This document shows, piece by piece, positions 19,035 to 28,404 of a stretch of DNA of 64,000 nt. A model generated the notes under the pieces. It did not search any database. It had not been told where the DNA came from and was given only the letters and a program-made list of their open reading frames with translations. The stretch is from an uncultured Oscillospiraceae bacterium (GTDB lineage: Bacteria > Bacillota > Clostridia > Oscillospirales > Oscillospiraceae). Both the position numbers and the translations under genes were made by a program. The stretch is taken from contig CANQXK010000001.1 in NCBI GenBank assembly GCA_947627715.1, forward strand, positions 124,001 through 188,000, written 5' to 3'. Each line of letters opens with the position of its first letter. The stretch's first letter is position 1.

Positions 19035-21031
19035 TTTGTCAGAAGGATGATGAGCAAATACACCATGGCGACGCAAAAGCCCAGGCCAAAGAGAAGGAGG
19101 GAGAAGGACACGCTGCCGGAGATGCGCTGGAGAGTGTAGCTGCGGTGGACGTGGGGCGTATAGTCGCCGGGGGCGTAGTCGTCGTCATTGCGCGGCGGAA
19201 TGGCCTTGCGGCGGAGGATCGTGCGGTTCAGGACCGCCATGATCCAATCCGTCAGGTTGTCAAGGACGCGGCAAATCAGTGCACCGATAAACGGGAGGGC
19301 CTTTTCCAGTACAGGCCGGTAAAGAAGCGTCTCGAGGTCGAGCCGGGAGGGCCAGAGGTTTACATAAACCTTTTTCCCGCTCTCGTCTTTGCGCATCAGG
19401 ACAGTGCGGATGAAAAGGAAATACACCGCAAAGCCGATGGCCAGGGAGATGGCGGCGCCCTTGAGGTTCGTCAGGGAAAACCATAGGACCGACGGCTCCT
19501 GAGCGTCCCGCCAGGGAAGGCTCGGGTCCATGAAGCTCTCCATGAGACGGGCCGTATTGTCCATAACGGGCGAGGGGAGCATCCCCATCACGGGAAGGGC
19601 CGCAGCGGGGAGGGCGATGGAGAGGGCGGAGCGCCAATTCATATACCGCGTTCCCGCCGCCTCAAAGGGCTTCATCGGCTTTTCCAAAAAGACAGCCGCG
19701 TAAAGCTTCGTCATATACGCCACCGTCAGGCCGCCGGAGATGAGGAAAAGCCACTCCACGGCGCGATAGACGCCGGTTTCGATGCCGCTCTGTGCCGCAA
19801 GCTCCACATATTCAACGATAGATTCGTGGAGAAGAGTCTTGCTGATATACCCGTTCCACAGAGGAACTCCCGCGATGCCCAGCGCGCCCATCAGGAAGCA
19901 GAAATGGAGAACGGGCTTCTTTCTGCCCCAGCCGCGAATGGCGTTGAGGTCGAGCTTGTGGAGGTTCATATAGACCACACCGGCGCACAGGAAGAGCACC
20001 AGCTTGATCATGGAGTGGTTTACCATGTGAAGGCCGGTACCCCACACGGCCAGGGTGTTGTGTTCGCCCAACAGCCCCTGCATCCCCACGCCCACCAAAA
20101 TAAAGCCGATCTGGGACATGGAGGAGCAGGCCAGCGTGCGTTTCAGGTCGATGGAAAATACGGCCAGCACCGCGCCCAGGAGCATGGTGACCACCCCAAG
20201 GGCCAAGATCACGTTCCCCCATACGGCGTCATGTAAAAACACCCGCGCCGAGAGAACGAGGATCCCGAAGACCCCGGCCTTGGTGAGGATCCCGGAGAGC
20301 AGGGCAGAAGCCGGGGCGGGGGCCACCGGGTGGGCCTTTGGAAGCCAGATGTGCAGCGGGTACATACCGGCCTTTGCGCCAAACCCAAAGAGCAGGAGCG
20401 CGCCGGGCAGGTAGAGGCACGAGGGATCCTCAAGCGCGCCGGCCGCGGCGTGAAGCTCGTCAAAATTGAGCGTCCCCAGCCGGTTTTCCAGGAGAAAGAG
20501 GCCCATCAGCATGACCATCCCGCCAATGACGGCAACCGCGATATACGTCTCCCCGGCCTTCATGGCCCCCGGCTTTTCATCCTGCACCACCATCACATAG
20601 GAGGTGAAGGACATGATCTCAAAAAAGAGGAAGGTGGTGAAAAAGTCGTTGGACAGAAAAACGCCGGCCGTCGCCCCGCAGGTGAGTAGGGTGAAGAAGT
20701 AGTAGCGGTTGCGGTTCCTGTAGCGGCTCAGATATTCCCGCGAGAAAAAGGTGGTCATCATCCACATCAGGGCGGCGATGAGCGCGTATACCGCGCGGAA
20801 GCCGTCCAGCTTCAGGCTCATTCCGCGCCCAAGGACGCCGGGGAGGAAGAGCGAAAGCTCCATGCCGGAGAGCACGTTCATCAGGAGAAAAACGCAGACG
20901 GCAAACTCGGCGAACCCCACGACGCCCGCGAAAGCGTCCCGCTCTTTTTTGTTCCGCCGCCCCACAAGATAGACGGGGACGGCAAAGAGCATGGGGAGAA
21001 GGATGGGCACAAGAAGAATGGTATCGTTCAT
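19031..21031 (-). CDS. Proton-conducting ND5/NuoL-like antiporter subunit (Mrp/Mbh-like complex)
   Basis: Last gene of the antiporter operon; 666 residues with about 14-16 membrane segments. The Proton_antipo_M core is clear: FFEIMSFTSYVMV with the conserved Glu, GFGAKAGMYPLHIWLPKAHPVAPAP with Lys and His, and LLSGILTKAG with a second Lys. A long C-terminal extension with extra hydrophobic segments recalls NuoL/HyfB-type subunits and could form a lateral helix. GGAGGTGCGGAT precedes ATG 21031. It translocates H+ or Na+ as part of a membrane complex whose redox partner, if any, is not in the window. Confidence 0.88.
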   Translation of the reverse strand: MNDTILLVPILLPMLFAVPVYLVGRRNKKERDAFAGVVGFAEFAVCVFLLMNVLSGMELSLFLPGVLGRGMSLKLDGFRAVYALIAALMWMMTTFFSREYLSRYRNRNRYYFFTLLTCGATAGVFLSNDFFTTFLFFEIMSFTSYVMVVQDEKPGAMKAGETYIAVAVIGGMVMLMGLFLLENRLGTLNFDELHAAAGALEDPSCLYLPGALLLFGFGAKAGMYPLHIWLPKAHPVAPAPASALLSGILTKAGVFGILVLSARVFLHDAVWGNVILALGVVTMLLGAVLAVFSIDLKRTLACSSMSQIGFILVGVGMQGLLGEHNTLAVWGTGLHMVNHSMIKLVLFLCAGVVYMNLHKLDLNAIRGWGRKKPVLHFCFLMGALGIAGVPLWNGYISKTLLHESIVEYVELAAQSGIETGVYRAVEWLFLISGGLTVAYMTKLYAAVFLEKPMKPFEAAGTRYMNWRSALSIALPAAALPVMGMLPSPVMDNTARLMESFMDPSLPWRDAQEPSVLWFSLTNLKGAAISLAIGFAVYFLFIRTVLMRKDESGKKVYVNLWPSRLDLETLLYRPVLEKALPFIGALICRVLDNLTDWIMAVLNRTILRRKAIPPRNDDDYAPGDYTPHVHRSYTLQRISGSVSFSLLLFGLGFCVAMVYLLIILLTK

Positions 21032-21043
21032 ATCCGCACCTCC

Positions 21044-22513
21044 TCACATCCCGCCGGCGGCGATCCGGGCAAGCAGTTCAAGAAGCCCCCTGGAGCCGAC
21101 GCCCAGCGCCGCCATGGCGGCCATCAGGACGGCGAGGGGCAGCTTCATATACCAGTTCGGGTCCTTTGCCATTTCAAGGCCGTGCTTTCCCTCGCCCACG
21201 GGCGGGAAGAAGGCGTTGACCATGGGGGTGAAGAGATACCCCGCCGTGAGTATGGCGGACAGCAGGAGCGCCGCCACGCCCAGAAGGGGAATCGCCCCGC
21301 CCTCGGCCATAGCCGCGGAGGCCAGGCCCCATTTGCTCAAAAAGCCCGGCAGCAGGGGAACGCCCACAAGGGCGGCGGAGGCCACGGTGAACGCGGCAAA
21401 GGTCACGGGCATATACCGCCCAAGTCCCGTAAGCTCCGGGACGAACTCCCGGTGGGTTTTGTACATCACGGCCCCCGCGCAGAAGAAGAGGGTGATCTTC
21501 ATAACGCCGTGGAAGAGCATATGCGAGAGCGCCCCGGCAAGGCCGGCAGGCGTCATCAGGGTGACCCCGAAGACGATATAGCTGAGGTTGCTCACCGTGG
21601 AATACGCCAGGCGCCGCTTTAAGTGCTGTTCCCGCAGGGCCATGGCTGAGCCGAAGACGATGGTAAACACGCTGAAGGCCATAGCCGTCTGCTGCGCCCA
21701 GGTCCCATAGAGGAGGCCGGTCCCAAAGCAGTAAAAGGTGACGCGCATGACGGCAAAGGCCCCGGCCTTAACGACGGCCACGGCGTGGAGAAGGGCCGTG
21801 ACAGGCGTGGGGGCCACGCCGGCGGACGGAAGCCAGGCGTGGAAGGGGAAAACTGCGGCCTTGACGCCAAAGCCGAAGAAGGTGAGCAGATAGGCCGCAA
21901 GCAGGAGAGTGCGGCGCGGCGTATCGGGGCTTATAAACCCGCCGTAGGTAAAGGCGAGGGACTTGTCGCCGTATGCGTACAGGATCATGATCCCCAGAAA
22001 CGCGCAGGCCGCGCCGCCGATGGAGTAGCCTAAATATTTCATCCCGGCGCGAATGGATCGCTTATCGCCAGTATGCATGACAAGGGGCAGCGTGACCAGC
22101 GTAAGAAGCTCGTAAAAGAGGTAGAGGGTGATGAGGTTCGCGCTCTGCGCGATGCCCAGCGTCACGCCGTAGGTGACGGTGTAAAAGGCGAAAAACCGAT
22201 CGTCGCCCCCCTCGTGCTTGATATATTCAAAGGCGTAGAGGGAAGCCAGCGGCCAGAGGAACGCCACAAGCCCTGAGAATACGCCTGCAAGGCCGTCCAT
22301 CCGCAGGGTAATATCCAACGTCCCCGTGAGCCTGAAAAGCCGCACAGAGCCTTCTGGACGCCTCAGAAGGAGGGCGAGGACGATGAGGGAGGTGGCCAGG
22401 ACAAAGGTCTCGACGTAAATCTCCCGGTAAAGGCGCTTTTTAAATCTCAGCAGGGGGAGCAGCGCGCCGGAAAGTATCGGCAAAAAAACGGCAGCGCACA
22501 TCAAAGCTTTCAT
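21044..22513 (-). CDS. NuoM/MrpD-like antiporter subunit
   Basis: A 489-residue polytopic protein of the Proton_antipo_M family. It has YLFYELLTLVTLPLVMHT (Glu in the fifth helix) and GFGVKAAVFPFHAWLPSA with the channel Lys, then LLHAVAVVKAG. It is one of four related subunits in this operon and seems closest to the NuoM/MrpD type, though exact correspondence needs alignment. AAAGGAGG precedes ATG 22513. It is spaced 12 bases from the next gene and 13 from the previous one, fitting a single operon. Confidence 0.88.
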   Translation of the reverse strand: MKALMCAAVFLPILSGALLPLLRFKKRLYREIYVETFVLATSLIVLALLLRRPEGSVRLFRLTGTLDITLRMDGLAGVFSGLVAFLWPLASLYAFEYIKHEGGDDRFFAFYTVTYGVTLGIAQSANLITLYLFYELLTLVTLPLVMHTGDKRSIRAGMKYLGYSIGGAACAFLGIMILYAYGDKSLAFTYGGFISPDTPRRTLLLAAYLLTFFGFGVKAAVFPFHAWLPSAGVAPTPVTALLHAVAVVKAGAFAVMRVTFYCFGTGLLYGTWAQQTAMAFSVFTIVFGSAMALREQHLKRRLAYSTVSNLSYIVFGVTLMTPAGLAGALSHMLFHGVMKITLFFCAGAVMYKTHREFVPELTGLGRYMPVTFAAFTVASAALVGVPLLPGFLSKWGLASAAMAEGGAIPLLGVAALLLSAILTAGYLFTPMVNAFFPPVGEGKHGLEMAKDPNWYMKLPLAVLMAAMAALGVGSRGLLELLARIAAGGM

Positions 22514-22526
22514 ACCGCGCCTCCTT

Positions 22527-23996
22527 TCAGACGAGCATTCCGGCCACAGCCGAAGCGATGTTTACGATGAAGTCCGGGAATAAGCCAATCAGAAGCGTGA
22601 GCGCCGTGAGAAGAAGGAGCGGCAGTGTGATCCACGCCGTGGGTTCCCGCCTGGTCACGGCGGAATAGTCAAAGTCCTCGCCGGGGAAGAAGGCCCTGAT
22701 GGAGACGGAGAAGAGATACCCGGCGGTCAGCAGGGCGCTGATAAGGAGGACCACAGGTCCCAGCCACGAAAAGACGGGCACGCCGGAATTGAGCGACCCC
22801 TGGGCCAGATACCACTTGCTCACAAAGCCACCAAAAGGCGGGATGCCGATAAGGCCGAGAGAGCAGAGGGTGAAGCACCACATGGTGACGGGCATCTCCT
22901 TGCCCACGCCCCGCAGCTGGCGCACGTCTTTTTTGCCGGTTTTCAGGATCACAGCCCCGGCGGTGAAGAAAAGCGCGTTTTTGATGGCGGAGTGGACCAC
23001 GACGTGGAGCAGGGCCCCGGTAAAGGCCACAGGCTCCAAAAGCGCCAGCCCGAAGAGAACGTAGGAGACCTGGCTCACCGTGGAGTAGGCGAGACGTTTT
23101 TTGAAAACCGTCTCCTTGTACGCCAGCATGGACCCAAGAAATACGGTCACCAGCGAAAGGGAGAGCCACGTATACTGCACCCACGTGCCGCGAATAAGCT
23201 CCGGGCCGAACTGGTAGTAGACCACCCGGATCAGGCTGAGCACCCCCGCCTTGGTGATAACGCCGGAGAGCAGGGCGGACGCCCCCGCGGGCGCTTCCGG
23301 GTGCGCCGCCGGAAGCCAGGAGTGGAGCGGGAACATCCCCGCCTTGGCTCCGAAGCCCACGACGGTGAGCATGAGGGCGATCTGCAGAAAAATCTCGTGT
23401 CCTGAACTCCTGGCCGCGTCAAGGACCCCGCCGGGCGTAAACGCGGAGATGTCGCCGTAGGCGTGGACGGTGAAGAAACCGAACAGGGCAAGACACGCCC
23501 CAAAGACGGAGTAGAAAAGGTATTTCATCCCGCCGCGCCGCGCCTCTTTTGTCTGCGTGTGGAGCGCCAGGGGAGCGGACATCAGGGTCATCAGCTCAAA
23601 GCCCAGGTAGAGCGTCAGGTAATTTCCCGCAAAGCACAAAAGCATAAGCGCGCCCTCCGAGAGAAGCAGAAACGCATAGTAGCGCCCCGTGTTCTCCTCG
23701 CGGGCCATATACTCCTGGGAGAAAAGCCCGGACATGAGCCACATAAAAGCCACAAGGAGGGAGAAGAATCTGCCGAGGCTGTCGAGGGTCAGGACGATGT
23801 CCAGGTCCGAGGCGATGGAGACGAGCTTCAGGCTGTCTGTGGCCGCAACAGCGCACAGGACCGCGGCCCCCAGCTCCAGCGCCAGCGCCGCCAGGGTGAA
23901 AAGGCGGCGGGCAGTTGGGTTTTTCAGGGGCTTGATACTTAAGAAAAGCGCGGACGCGGCGGGGAAAAGGACGGGAATGAGAAGAAGGTATTTCAT
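22527..23996 (-). CDS. ND2/4/5-type proton antiporter subunit
   Basis: A 489-residue membrane protein with the same core as its neighbours: YLGFELMTLMSAPLALHT and VGFGAKAGMFPLHSWLPAAHPEAPAGASALLSGVITKAG, holding the Glu, Lys and His used for proton transfer. I start it at ATG 23996 with GAGGGA upstream; an ATG at 24011 overlaps the previous gene further and is less suited. It is very similar in layout to the product of 21044-22513, suggesting duplication within the operon. Confidence 0.88.
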   Translation of the reverse strand: MKYLLLIPVLFPAASALFLSIKPLKNPTARRLFTLAALALELGAAVLCAVAATDSLKLVSIASDLDIVLTLDSLGRFFSLLVAFMWLMSGLFSQEYMAREENTGRYYAFLLLSEGALMLLCFAGNYLTLYLGFELMTLMSAPLALHTQTKEARRGGMKYLFYSVFGACLALFGFFTVHAYGDISAFTPGGVLDAARSSGHEIFLQIALMLTVVGFGAKAGMFPLHSWLPAAHPEAPAGASALLSGVITKAGVLSLIRVVYYQFGPELIRGTWVQYTWLSLSLVTVFLGSMLAYKETVFKKRLAYSTVSQVSYVLFGLALLEPVAFTGALLHVVVHSAIKNALFFTAGAVILKTGKKDVRQLRGVGKEMPVTMWCFTLCSLGLIGIPPFGGFVSKWYLAQGSLNSGVPVFSWLGPVVLLISALLTAGYLFSVSIRAFFPGEDFDYSAVTRREPTAWITLPLLLLTALTLLIGLFPDFIVNIASAVAGMLV

Positions 23997-24007
23997 GGCC
24001 GCATCCC

Positions 24008-25507
24008 TCACATTCCAAAAAGCTCAAGGCCGCGGCGGACAGCGCCCACCACGTATTCCGAGAAGGCCCCAAAGCCGATGTTCAAAAGGACGAACGCGAC
24101 GCAGGAGAGCGCGTAGTCGGCCCTGTATCGGACCCGGAGGCCCTTATAGTCGCTTTGCCCGTTTTTTGAAAAGATGTTAAAGATCGCCGGGACATAGTAA
24201 AGCGCGTTGAGAAGGGTGCTGACGGCTATGGCGGCGAGGGCGGTCACCATGGCGATATTGCCGGAACCCAGAGCGGCTTGAGTCAGCTCAAGCTTGGTGA
24301 CAAAGCCGGCAAAGAAGGGAATGCCGATCATGGAGAGCGCCCCCACGGTGAAGGCGATACCGCCGAGAGGGTCGCGCCTCCCGGCGCCGGTGATGGCGGA
24401 CATGGATTTATGCCCCCCGGACACGTCCATAAAGCCGCCCGCCGCAATGAAGAGCATGGGCTTTGTCACCGCGTGGGCAAGGATCTGCACGCATGCAGCG
24501 ATCAGGCCAAGGCGCGAATGAAGCCCGATCCCCACGTAGATATACCCCACCTGGGCCACCGAGGAGTAGGCCAGCATACGCTTCAAGTCCCGCTCCCGGA
24601 GCGCCCCCACGGAGCCGCAGATCATGGCGAGGACGCCGAAGAGGAAGAGGAACTGGCTGATCTCCTTGGCCATGATCACTTCAAGGCCGAAAACCCGGTA
24701 GAAGATCTTGATCAGGACGATAATATACCCCTTCAACACAAGCCCGGAGAGGATCGCGCTGGAGGAAGCCGTGGCGCTCCCGTGGGCGTCGGGAAGCCAG
24801 GAGTGAAAGGGGAAGAGGGCGCTTTTTACGGCAAGCCCCACGGAGAAAAGCCCGATGATCACGGTAAGGGGGAGGGAGTATTCCCCGGTGGAAAAAAGCG
24901 CGCGCACCTTCTCCGCGATGCTCTCCATCAAAAGCTCGCCGGTGATGCCGTATAAAATCACGATCCCCAGGAGGAATAGACCTGAGCCGAGAAGGCTCAT
25001 GATGAGATACCGGGTGGTGGCCACAAGGGTCTTCGCGGAGCTTTTCAGCATCACCAGGGCGCAGGAGGCGATGGTGTTGATCTCCACAAAGACGTAGGCG
25101 GTGAAGAGGTCATTCGTGTAGATGAGGGCAAACAGGGAACTCATCAAAAGCGCGCACATGGTGAAATAGAGATTCGTCTTCTCCGGCTCGCAGTCGGCAA
25201 AAATATGGTGCATCCCGCCCAGCAGGGAGAGGAGCATCACCCCGGAGAAGGCCGTTGCCATCAGGGCCTCCAGCACGCCCACGCGGATCTCGTTGCCCCA
25301 GGGGGCATTCCACTTTCCCATGCGGTAGATGTAAAAGCTGTCCGACTTCAGGGTAAAGATCAGCACCGCGAGACTCATCGCCGTGGTGAGGGTGAGCCAC
25401 GTAAGGCAGAGGATCTTGGCGGCGCGGCCCTTCAAAACCGCGCAGAGCACCCCGCAGGTGAGGGAGAAGACGATACAGAGGAAGGGGAAATTCTGCACAA
25501 GCTCCAT
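24008..25507 (-). CDS. MrpD/MbhH-like antiporter subunit
   Basis: A 499-residue membrane protein. The antiporter core shows as YVFVEINTIASCALVM (Glu) and VGLAVKSALFPFHSWLPDAHGSA, then LSGLVLKGY. The NTIASCALV helix and its position directly after the MrpC/NuoK-like gene match MrpD and MbhH. AAAGGAGCGAGACTG precedes ATG 25507, which overlaps the stop of the previous gene, so the two are translationally coupled. It would form an ion channel next to the MrpC-like subunit. Confidence 0.88.
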   Translation of the reverse strand: MELVQNFPFLCIVFSLTCGVLCAVLKGRAAKILCLTWLTLTTAMSLAVLIFTLKSDSFYIYRMGKWNAPWGNEIRVGVLEALMATAFSGVMLLSLLGGMHHIFADCEPEKTNLYFTMCALLMSSLFALIYTNDLFTAYVFVEINTIASCALVMLKSSAKTLVATTRYLIMSLLGSGLFLLGIVILYGITGELLMESIAEKVRALFSTGEYSLPLTVIIGLFSVGLAVKSALFPFHSWLPDAHGSATASSSAILSGLVLKGYIIVLIKIFYRVFGLEVIMAKEISQFLFLFGVLAMICGSVGALRERDLKRMLAYSSVAQVGYIYVGIGLHSRLGLIAACVQILAHAVTKPMLFIAAGGFMDVSGGHKSMSAITGAGRRDPLGGIAFTVGALSMIGIPFFAGFVTKLELTQAALGSGNIAMVTALAAIAVSTLLNALYYVPAIFNIFSKNGQSDYKGLRVRYRADYALSCVAFVLLNIGFGAFSEYVVGAVRRGLELFGM

Positions 25508-25890
25508 CAGTCTCGCTCCTTTCGGACAAGATGCGTGATCTCGTCGATGTCCAGCGTGTGGAATCTGTCATAGAGCCGGCAGGTGAGGGCGAGCATAAAA
25601 GCCGTTACGGACACGGAGACCACGATGCCGGTGAGAACAAGGCCGGTGGGGATGGGGTTTACATAATTTGAAGGGTCTGTGTTGCCGTCTACGATGATGG
25701 GCGCAAGGCGTCCGGCGATGTAGCCCTTGGCGGCCAGGAAGAGATAGATGGCCGCGTCCATGAAATTGAAGCCGATGATTTTTTTGATAAGATTCCGATG
25801 GGTAAGGAGGGTCGTAAAGCCGATCCCGAAGAGGATCATGGCGGCGGTCTCGTAGTAGTTTGTGAAGAGGTTCATCAGGAAGTCCGGCAT
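25507..25890 (-). CDS. mrpC: MrpC/NuoK-like antiporter subunit
   Basis: A 127-residue protein with three hydrophobic segments, the size and topology of MrpC/MnhC/NuoK. Recognisable are LLTHRNLIKKIIGFNFMDAAIYLFLAAKG and the PIPTGLVLTGIVVSVSVTAFMLAL helix. ATG 25890 is selected because AAGGAGGC lies directly upstream; a longer in-frame start at 26031 would run through the preceding gene. A gap of one base separates it from the upstream MrpB-type gene. In Mrp complexes this subunit links the antiporter modules. Confidence 0.9.
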   Translation of the reverse strand: MPDFLMNLFTNYYETAAMILFGIGFTTLLTHRNLIKKIIGFNFMDAAIYLFLAAKGYIAGRLAPIIVDGNTDPSNYVNPIPTGLVLTGIVVSVSVTAFMLALTCRLYDRFHTLDIDEITHLVRKERD

Positions 25891-25891
25891 A

Positions 25892-26860
25892 TCATAAGCC
25901 TCCTTTTCGGAAAAGCGCGTAGAAGCAGTACATGGTACAGGCGACCTCAAGCCCCACGGCGATGTTGATGGGCAGAATAAGGCCCCCGCTGATGATGCTC
26001 CCCGGTACGCCGAGCCAGACGTGGTCGTCAAATCCGTTTGCGCCCATAAAGATAAAATACGCCATCATCAGCGCATAGGACGCAAGGCAGACGGTCTTGA
26101 CCAGGTGATACATCCCGTCCCCGAAAAACCGCTGGGTGCGGCCGAAGCCAAACGCCACGGAGCAGAGGATCAGGCCCGCGCCCATGAGCGCGCCGCCGGA
26201 GAACCCGCCGCCGGGGGAGGTAGTCCCGTTCAAAATGACGTAGAGGCCCAGAATGAAGGACAGCGGCACCAGCAGCTTGGCGGCCTTTCGGAGAATGAGG
26301 TCGGAATTTGGCTCAAAGTCCAGGTCCTCCCCCGTCATGCCGGGGTCAACAAGGCGGCCGCGGCGGCGCTCGGAGGGATCGACGCGCAGGAGGACGATCA
26401 CACTGCACGCGGCCACAAAGAGGACGTGGGCCTCGCCCAGCGTATCAAAGCCCCTGTAGGCGGAGATCATGCCGGCCACGGAGTTGGTGGCCCCCGTCTC
26501 CTCAACGGTTTTTGAGACGTATCGCTCCACCACCTCGTTGACGGCGGGGTTGTCGTCGCTCCCGAACGGGGGGAGGAAGACCACCACCGACAAAAGGACG
26601 GCAATGAGCGTTATGCAGATGATCACGGAGGCGATGCGGTAGAGATTGTTGAAAACCTCAAAGCCTCGCAGCTTGAGCCAGTCCATCAGGCGCACGGGGG
26701 CGGACCTCTCAGAGTGCTGCACGGAGGTGAGCCAGCGGTTCTCCGGCGTGTCTGTGTCTATGTTGGCCTTATGGGAAGGAGAGAGGGTGTACTCCTCCTC
26801 CCGGAAGGAGCCGTACTCCACGAAGTCCGAAAGGCGGGAGAAAAACCGCTTATTCCTCAT
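25892..26860 (-). CDS. Fused MbhE-like and MrpB-like antiporter subunit
   Basis: A 322-residue membrane protein that seems to combine two pieces. The N-terminal half (VIICITLIAVLLSVVVFLPPFG, then YRGFDTLGEAHVLFVAACSVIVLLRV) corresponds to MbhE/the C-terminal end of MrpA. The C-terminal half has the MnhB/MrpB signature (SFILGLYVILNGTTSPGGGFSGG). ATG 26860 lies 11 bases inside the end of the DUF4040 gene; an in-frame ATG far upstream at 26992 would run antisense-like Arg-rich sequence and is rejected. In Pyrococcus-type Mbh these are separate proteins, so the fusion is noteworthy but has been seen in Mrp variants. Confidence 0.85.
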   Translation of the reverse strand: MRNKRFFSRLSDFVEYGSFREEEYTLSPSHKANIDTDTPENRWLTSVQHSERSAPVRLMDWLKLRGFEVFNNLYRIASVIICITLIAVLLSVVVFLPPFGSDDNPAVNEVVERYVSKTVEETGATNSVAGMISAYRGFDTLGEAHVLFVAACSVIVLLRVDPSERRRGRLVDPGMTGEDLDFEPNSDLILRKAAKLLVPLSFILGLYVILNGTTSPGGGFSGGALMGAGLILCSVAFGFGRTQRFFGDGMYHLVKTVCLASYALMMAYFIFMGANGFDDHVWLGVPGSIISGGLILPINIAVGLEVACTMYCFYALFRKGGL

Positions 26861-27128
26861 CGCTCTCGTCCTCCTCGCTCTTCGCGTCCTCGGCCTTGAT
26901 GGCGTGTATCTTCTTGAGCGTGGCAAAGAACAGAAGGCTGGTGACGCCCGCTCCCACGGCGGCCTCGGTAATGGCAAGGTCAGGGGCTTCAAGGGTGAGC
27001 CACAATACGGACATGATAAGCGAAAAGCTCATGAAGATGATGATGGAGGCCAGAAGATTCCTTGTCACGCTGACCGAAATGGCGCAGGCGATGAGGAAGG
27101 CCAGAAGGATCCCCTCAAAGAGTGTCAT
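26850..27128 (-). CDS. DUF4040/MbhD-like antiporter subunit
   Basis: A 92-residue protein with three hydrophobic segments and a highly charged tail (EDAKSEEDESDEE). ITRNLLASIIIFMSFSLIMS and the LEAPDLAITEAAVGAG motif are those of the DUF4040 piece of MrpA, called MbhD when it is a separate gene. AGGAGGAGCGG precedes ATG 27128, which overlaps the stop of the mrpG gene as ATGA. It likely sits in the membrane arm between the MrpA-like and MrpC-like parts. Confidence 0.87.
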   Translation of the reverse strand: MTLFEGILLAFLIACAISVSVTRNLLASIIIFMSFSLIMSVLWLTLEAPDLAITEAAVGAGVTSLLFFATLKKIHAIKAEDAKSEEDESDEE

Positions 27129-27529
27129 TTGTCCCGCTCCTCCTTTTTCAGGTCGTTAAGGGCGCGCCGCCGCATCTCCACGGTCCCGCGCTCAAAGCCC
27201 TGCTCGTCGGAGGAACCGCCGTTTTCCCCGGCAGAGGTCTTGCCGACGGTCATCTCCATGAGCATGATAAGGTGGCTGGCGACGGGACTTGTGATCCAGA
27301 CCAGGGCCACGATCACCAAGAGCTTCACCGTGGCGGCGTTGAGGCCGTGATAGAAGCACATCCCCAGCACGATCCCAAGAAGCCCCAGTGTATCGCCCAG
27401 CGCCGCCGAGTGCATACGGTTCAGCGCGAATTTAAACCGAAAATTGCCTATCACCGACGTGACGATGAAGAATAGCCCGAAGGCCAAAAACGCCGTGCCG
27501 GCTATAAACCGAATCCACTGTACCGTCAT
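27125..27529 (-). CDS. mrpG: Monovalent cation/H+ antiporter subunit G
   Basis: A 134-residue protein with three hydrophobic segments. RFKFALNRMHSAALGDTLGLLGIVLG is the MnhG/MrpG signature (RMHAATKADTLG in relatives), followed by the VWITSPVASHLIM helix and a polar C-terminal tail of about 40 residues that is longer than usual. GGAGGGATAACACGGT precedes the ATG, and the gene overlaps both neighbours by four bases. A small structural subunit of the antiporter complex. Confidence 0.92.
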   Translation of the reverse strand: MTVQWIRFIAGTAFLAFGLFFIVTSVIGNFRFKFALNRMHSAALGDTLGLLGIVLGMCFYHGLNAATVKLLVIVALVWITSPVASHLIMLMEMTVGKTSAGENGGSSDEQGFERGTVEMRRRALNDLKKEERDK

Positions 27530-27912
27530 ACCGTGTTATCCCTCCTGTGGTGGCGCTGCGCGTGTTTTTGGACGTAGGCGCGCCGTGTTTCCACGTGCCT
27601 TTGATGGCTTTTGATCTGATCGGCCCGCCACTGGCGGTATACGCCGATGTCCATTTTGGTGAGTACCGTGACGGCGAGGAAGCTGAACATGGCGTAGACG
27701 ATGGCGATGTCCACGATCCAGTCCTCCCGCAGACGGAGAACAAGACAGGCGATGAGGCATACGGACTGCGTGCCGATCATATTGACGCCGACGATACGGT
27801 CCGACATCCGGGGTCCGATGAAGGCGCGAAAAAGGGTGGCCAGCGCGCAGGCGGCAAGGATGACCATGGAGAGAGTGAGTACGTGGGGCGCAAGCGTCGT
27901 CAGCGGGTCCAT
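27526..27912 (-). CDS. mrpF: Monovalent cation/H+ antiporter subunit F
   Basis: A 128-residue protein with three membrane segments. RAFIGPRMSDRIVGVNMIGTQSVCLIACL is the MnhF/MrpF signature (GPTxxDRvvalD in relatives), followed by IVDIAIVYAMFSFLAVTVLTK. ATG 27912 is preferred because GGGAGGG is placed right before it at the end of mrpE; a start at 27963 would overlap mrpE by 50 bases. The last 35 residues are basic (HRRD, KHAQRHH) and extend beyond typical MrpF. Confidence 0.9.
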   Translation of the reverse strand: MDPLTTLAPHVLTLSMVILAACALATLFRAFIGPRMSDRIVGVNMIGTQSVCLIACLVLRLREDWIVDIAIVYAMFSFLAVTVLTKMDIGVYRQWRADQIKSHQRHVETRRAYVQKHAQRHHRRDNTV

Positions 27913-27913
27913 A

Positions 27914-28375
27914 TCACTTTCCCTCCCATCTCTCAAGCTTTTCCACAAAGCAGGAGCTGTCAAGCCCTTCGGCCATGGAACGGTCCAGGCAGTGGACCAG
28001 ATACTCCCCGTCCTTCAAACTCCCGGTGATGGTCCCCGGAGTCATGGTGATGCAGTTGGCCAGAAAAACGCGCCCCGTATCGCTCCTGACCCGGTCCGTC
28101 CTGAAGCGGGCGATGACGGGGTCAGGCTCCCGCCTTGTGTAGATAAAGGGGAGCAGGGCAAAGCCCGCCTTGAAGATCTCCCGGACGAGGACGAAAAAGA
28201 GGGAGAGAAGGCGCGGGAGCTTTTTCAGCGTCTCCCAGTCGCGCTTCGGGCTGTAGTGCATGAATTTGCAGCAGAAGAGATACAGCCCCGCGCAGATGAC
28301 AACGCCGAAGGCGGCGATCTCCCAGTTGAGCTTTCCGTTCAGGAGCACCCAAACCGCAAAAAAGAGGACAAACAT
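27914..28375 (-). CDS. mrpE: Monovalent cation/H+ antiporter subunit E
   Basis: First gene of the nine-gene antiporter operon; 153 residues. Two hydrophobic segments at the N-terminus (VLFFAVWVLLNG, then FGVVICAGLYLF) and the MnhE signature FLANCITMTPGTITG are clear. AGGAGGCGT precedes ATG 28375, and a promoter sits at 28405-28433. The operon order E-F-G-(MbhD)-(MbhE/B)-C-D and three further ND-type subunits resembles the Na+/H+ antiporter arm of membrane-bound hydrogenases without the hydrogenase arm. Confidence 0.92.
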   Translation of the reverse strand: MFVLFFAVWVLLNGKLNWEIAAFGVVICAGLYLFCCKFMHYSPKRDWETLKKLPRLLSLFFVLVREIFKAGFALLPFIYTRREPDPVIARFRTDRVRSDTGRVFLANCITMTPGTITGSLKDGEYLVHCLDRSMAEGLDSSCFVEKLERWEGK

Positions 28376-28404
28376 CCATACGCCTCCTTTATATAGTCAT
28401 AGCT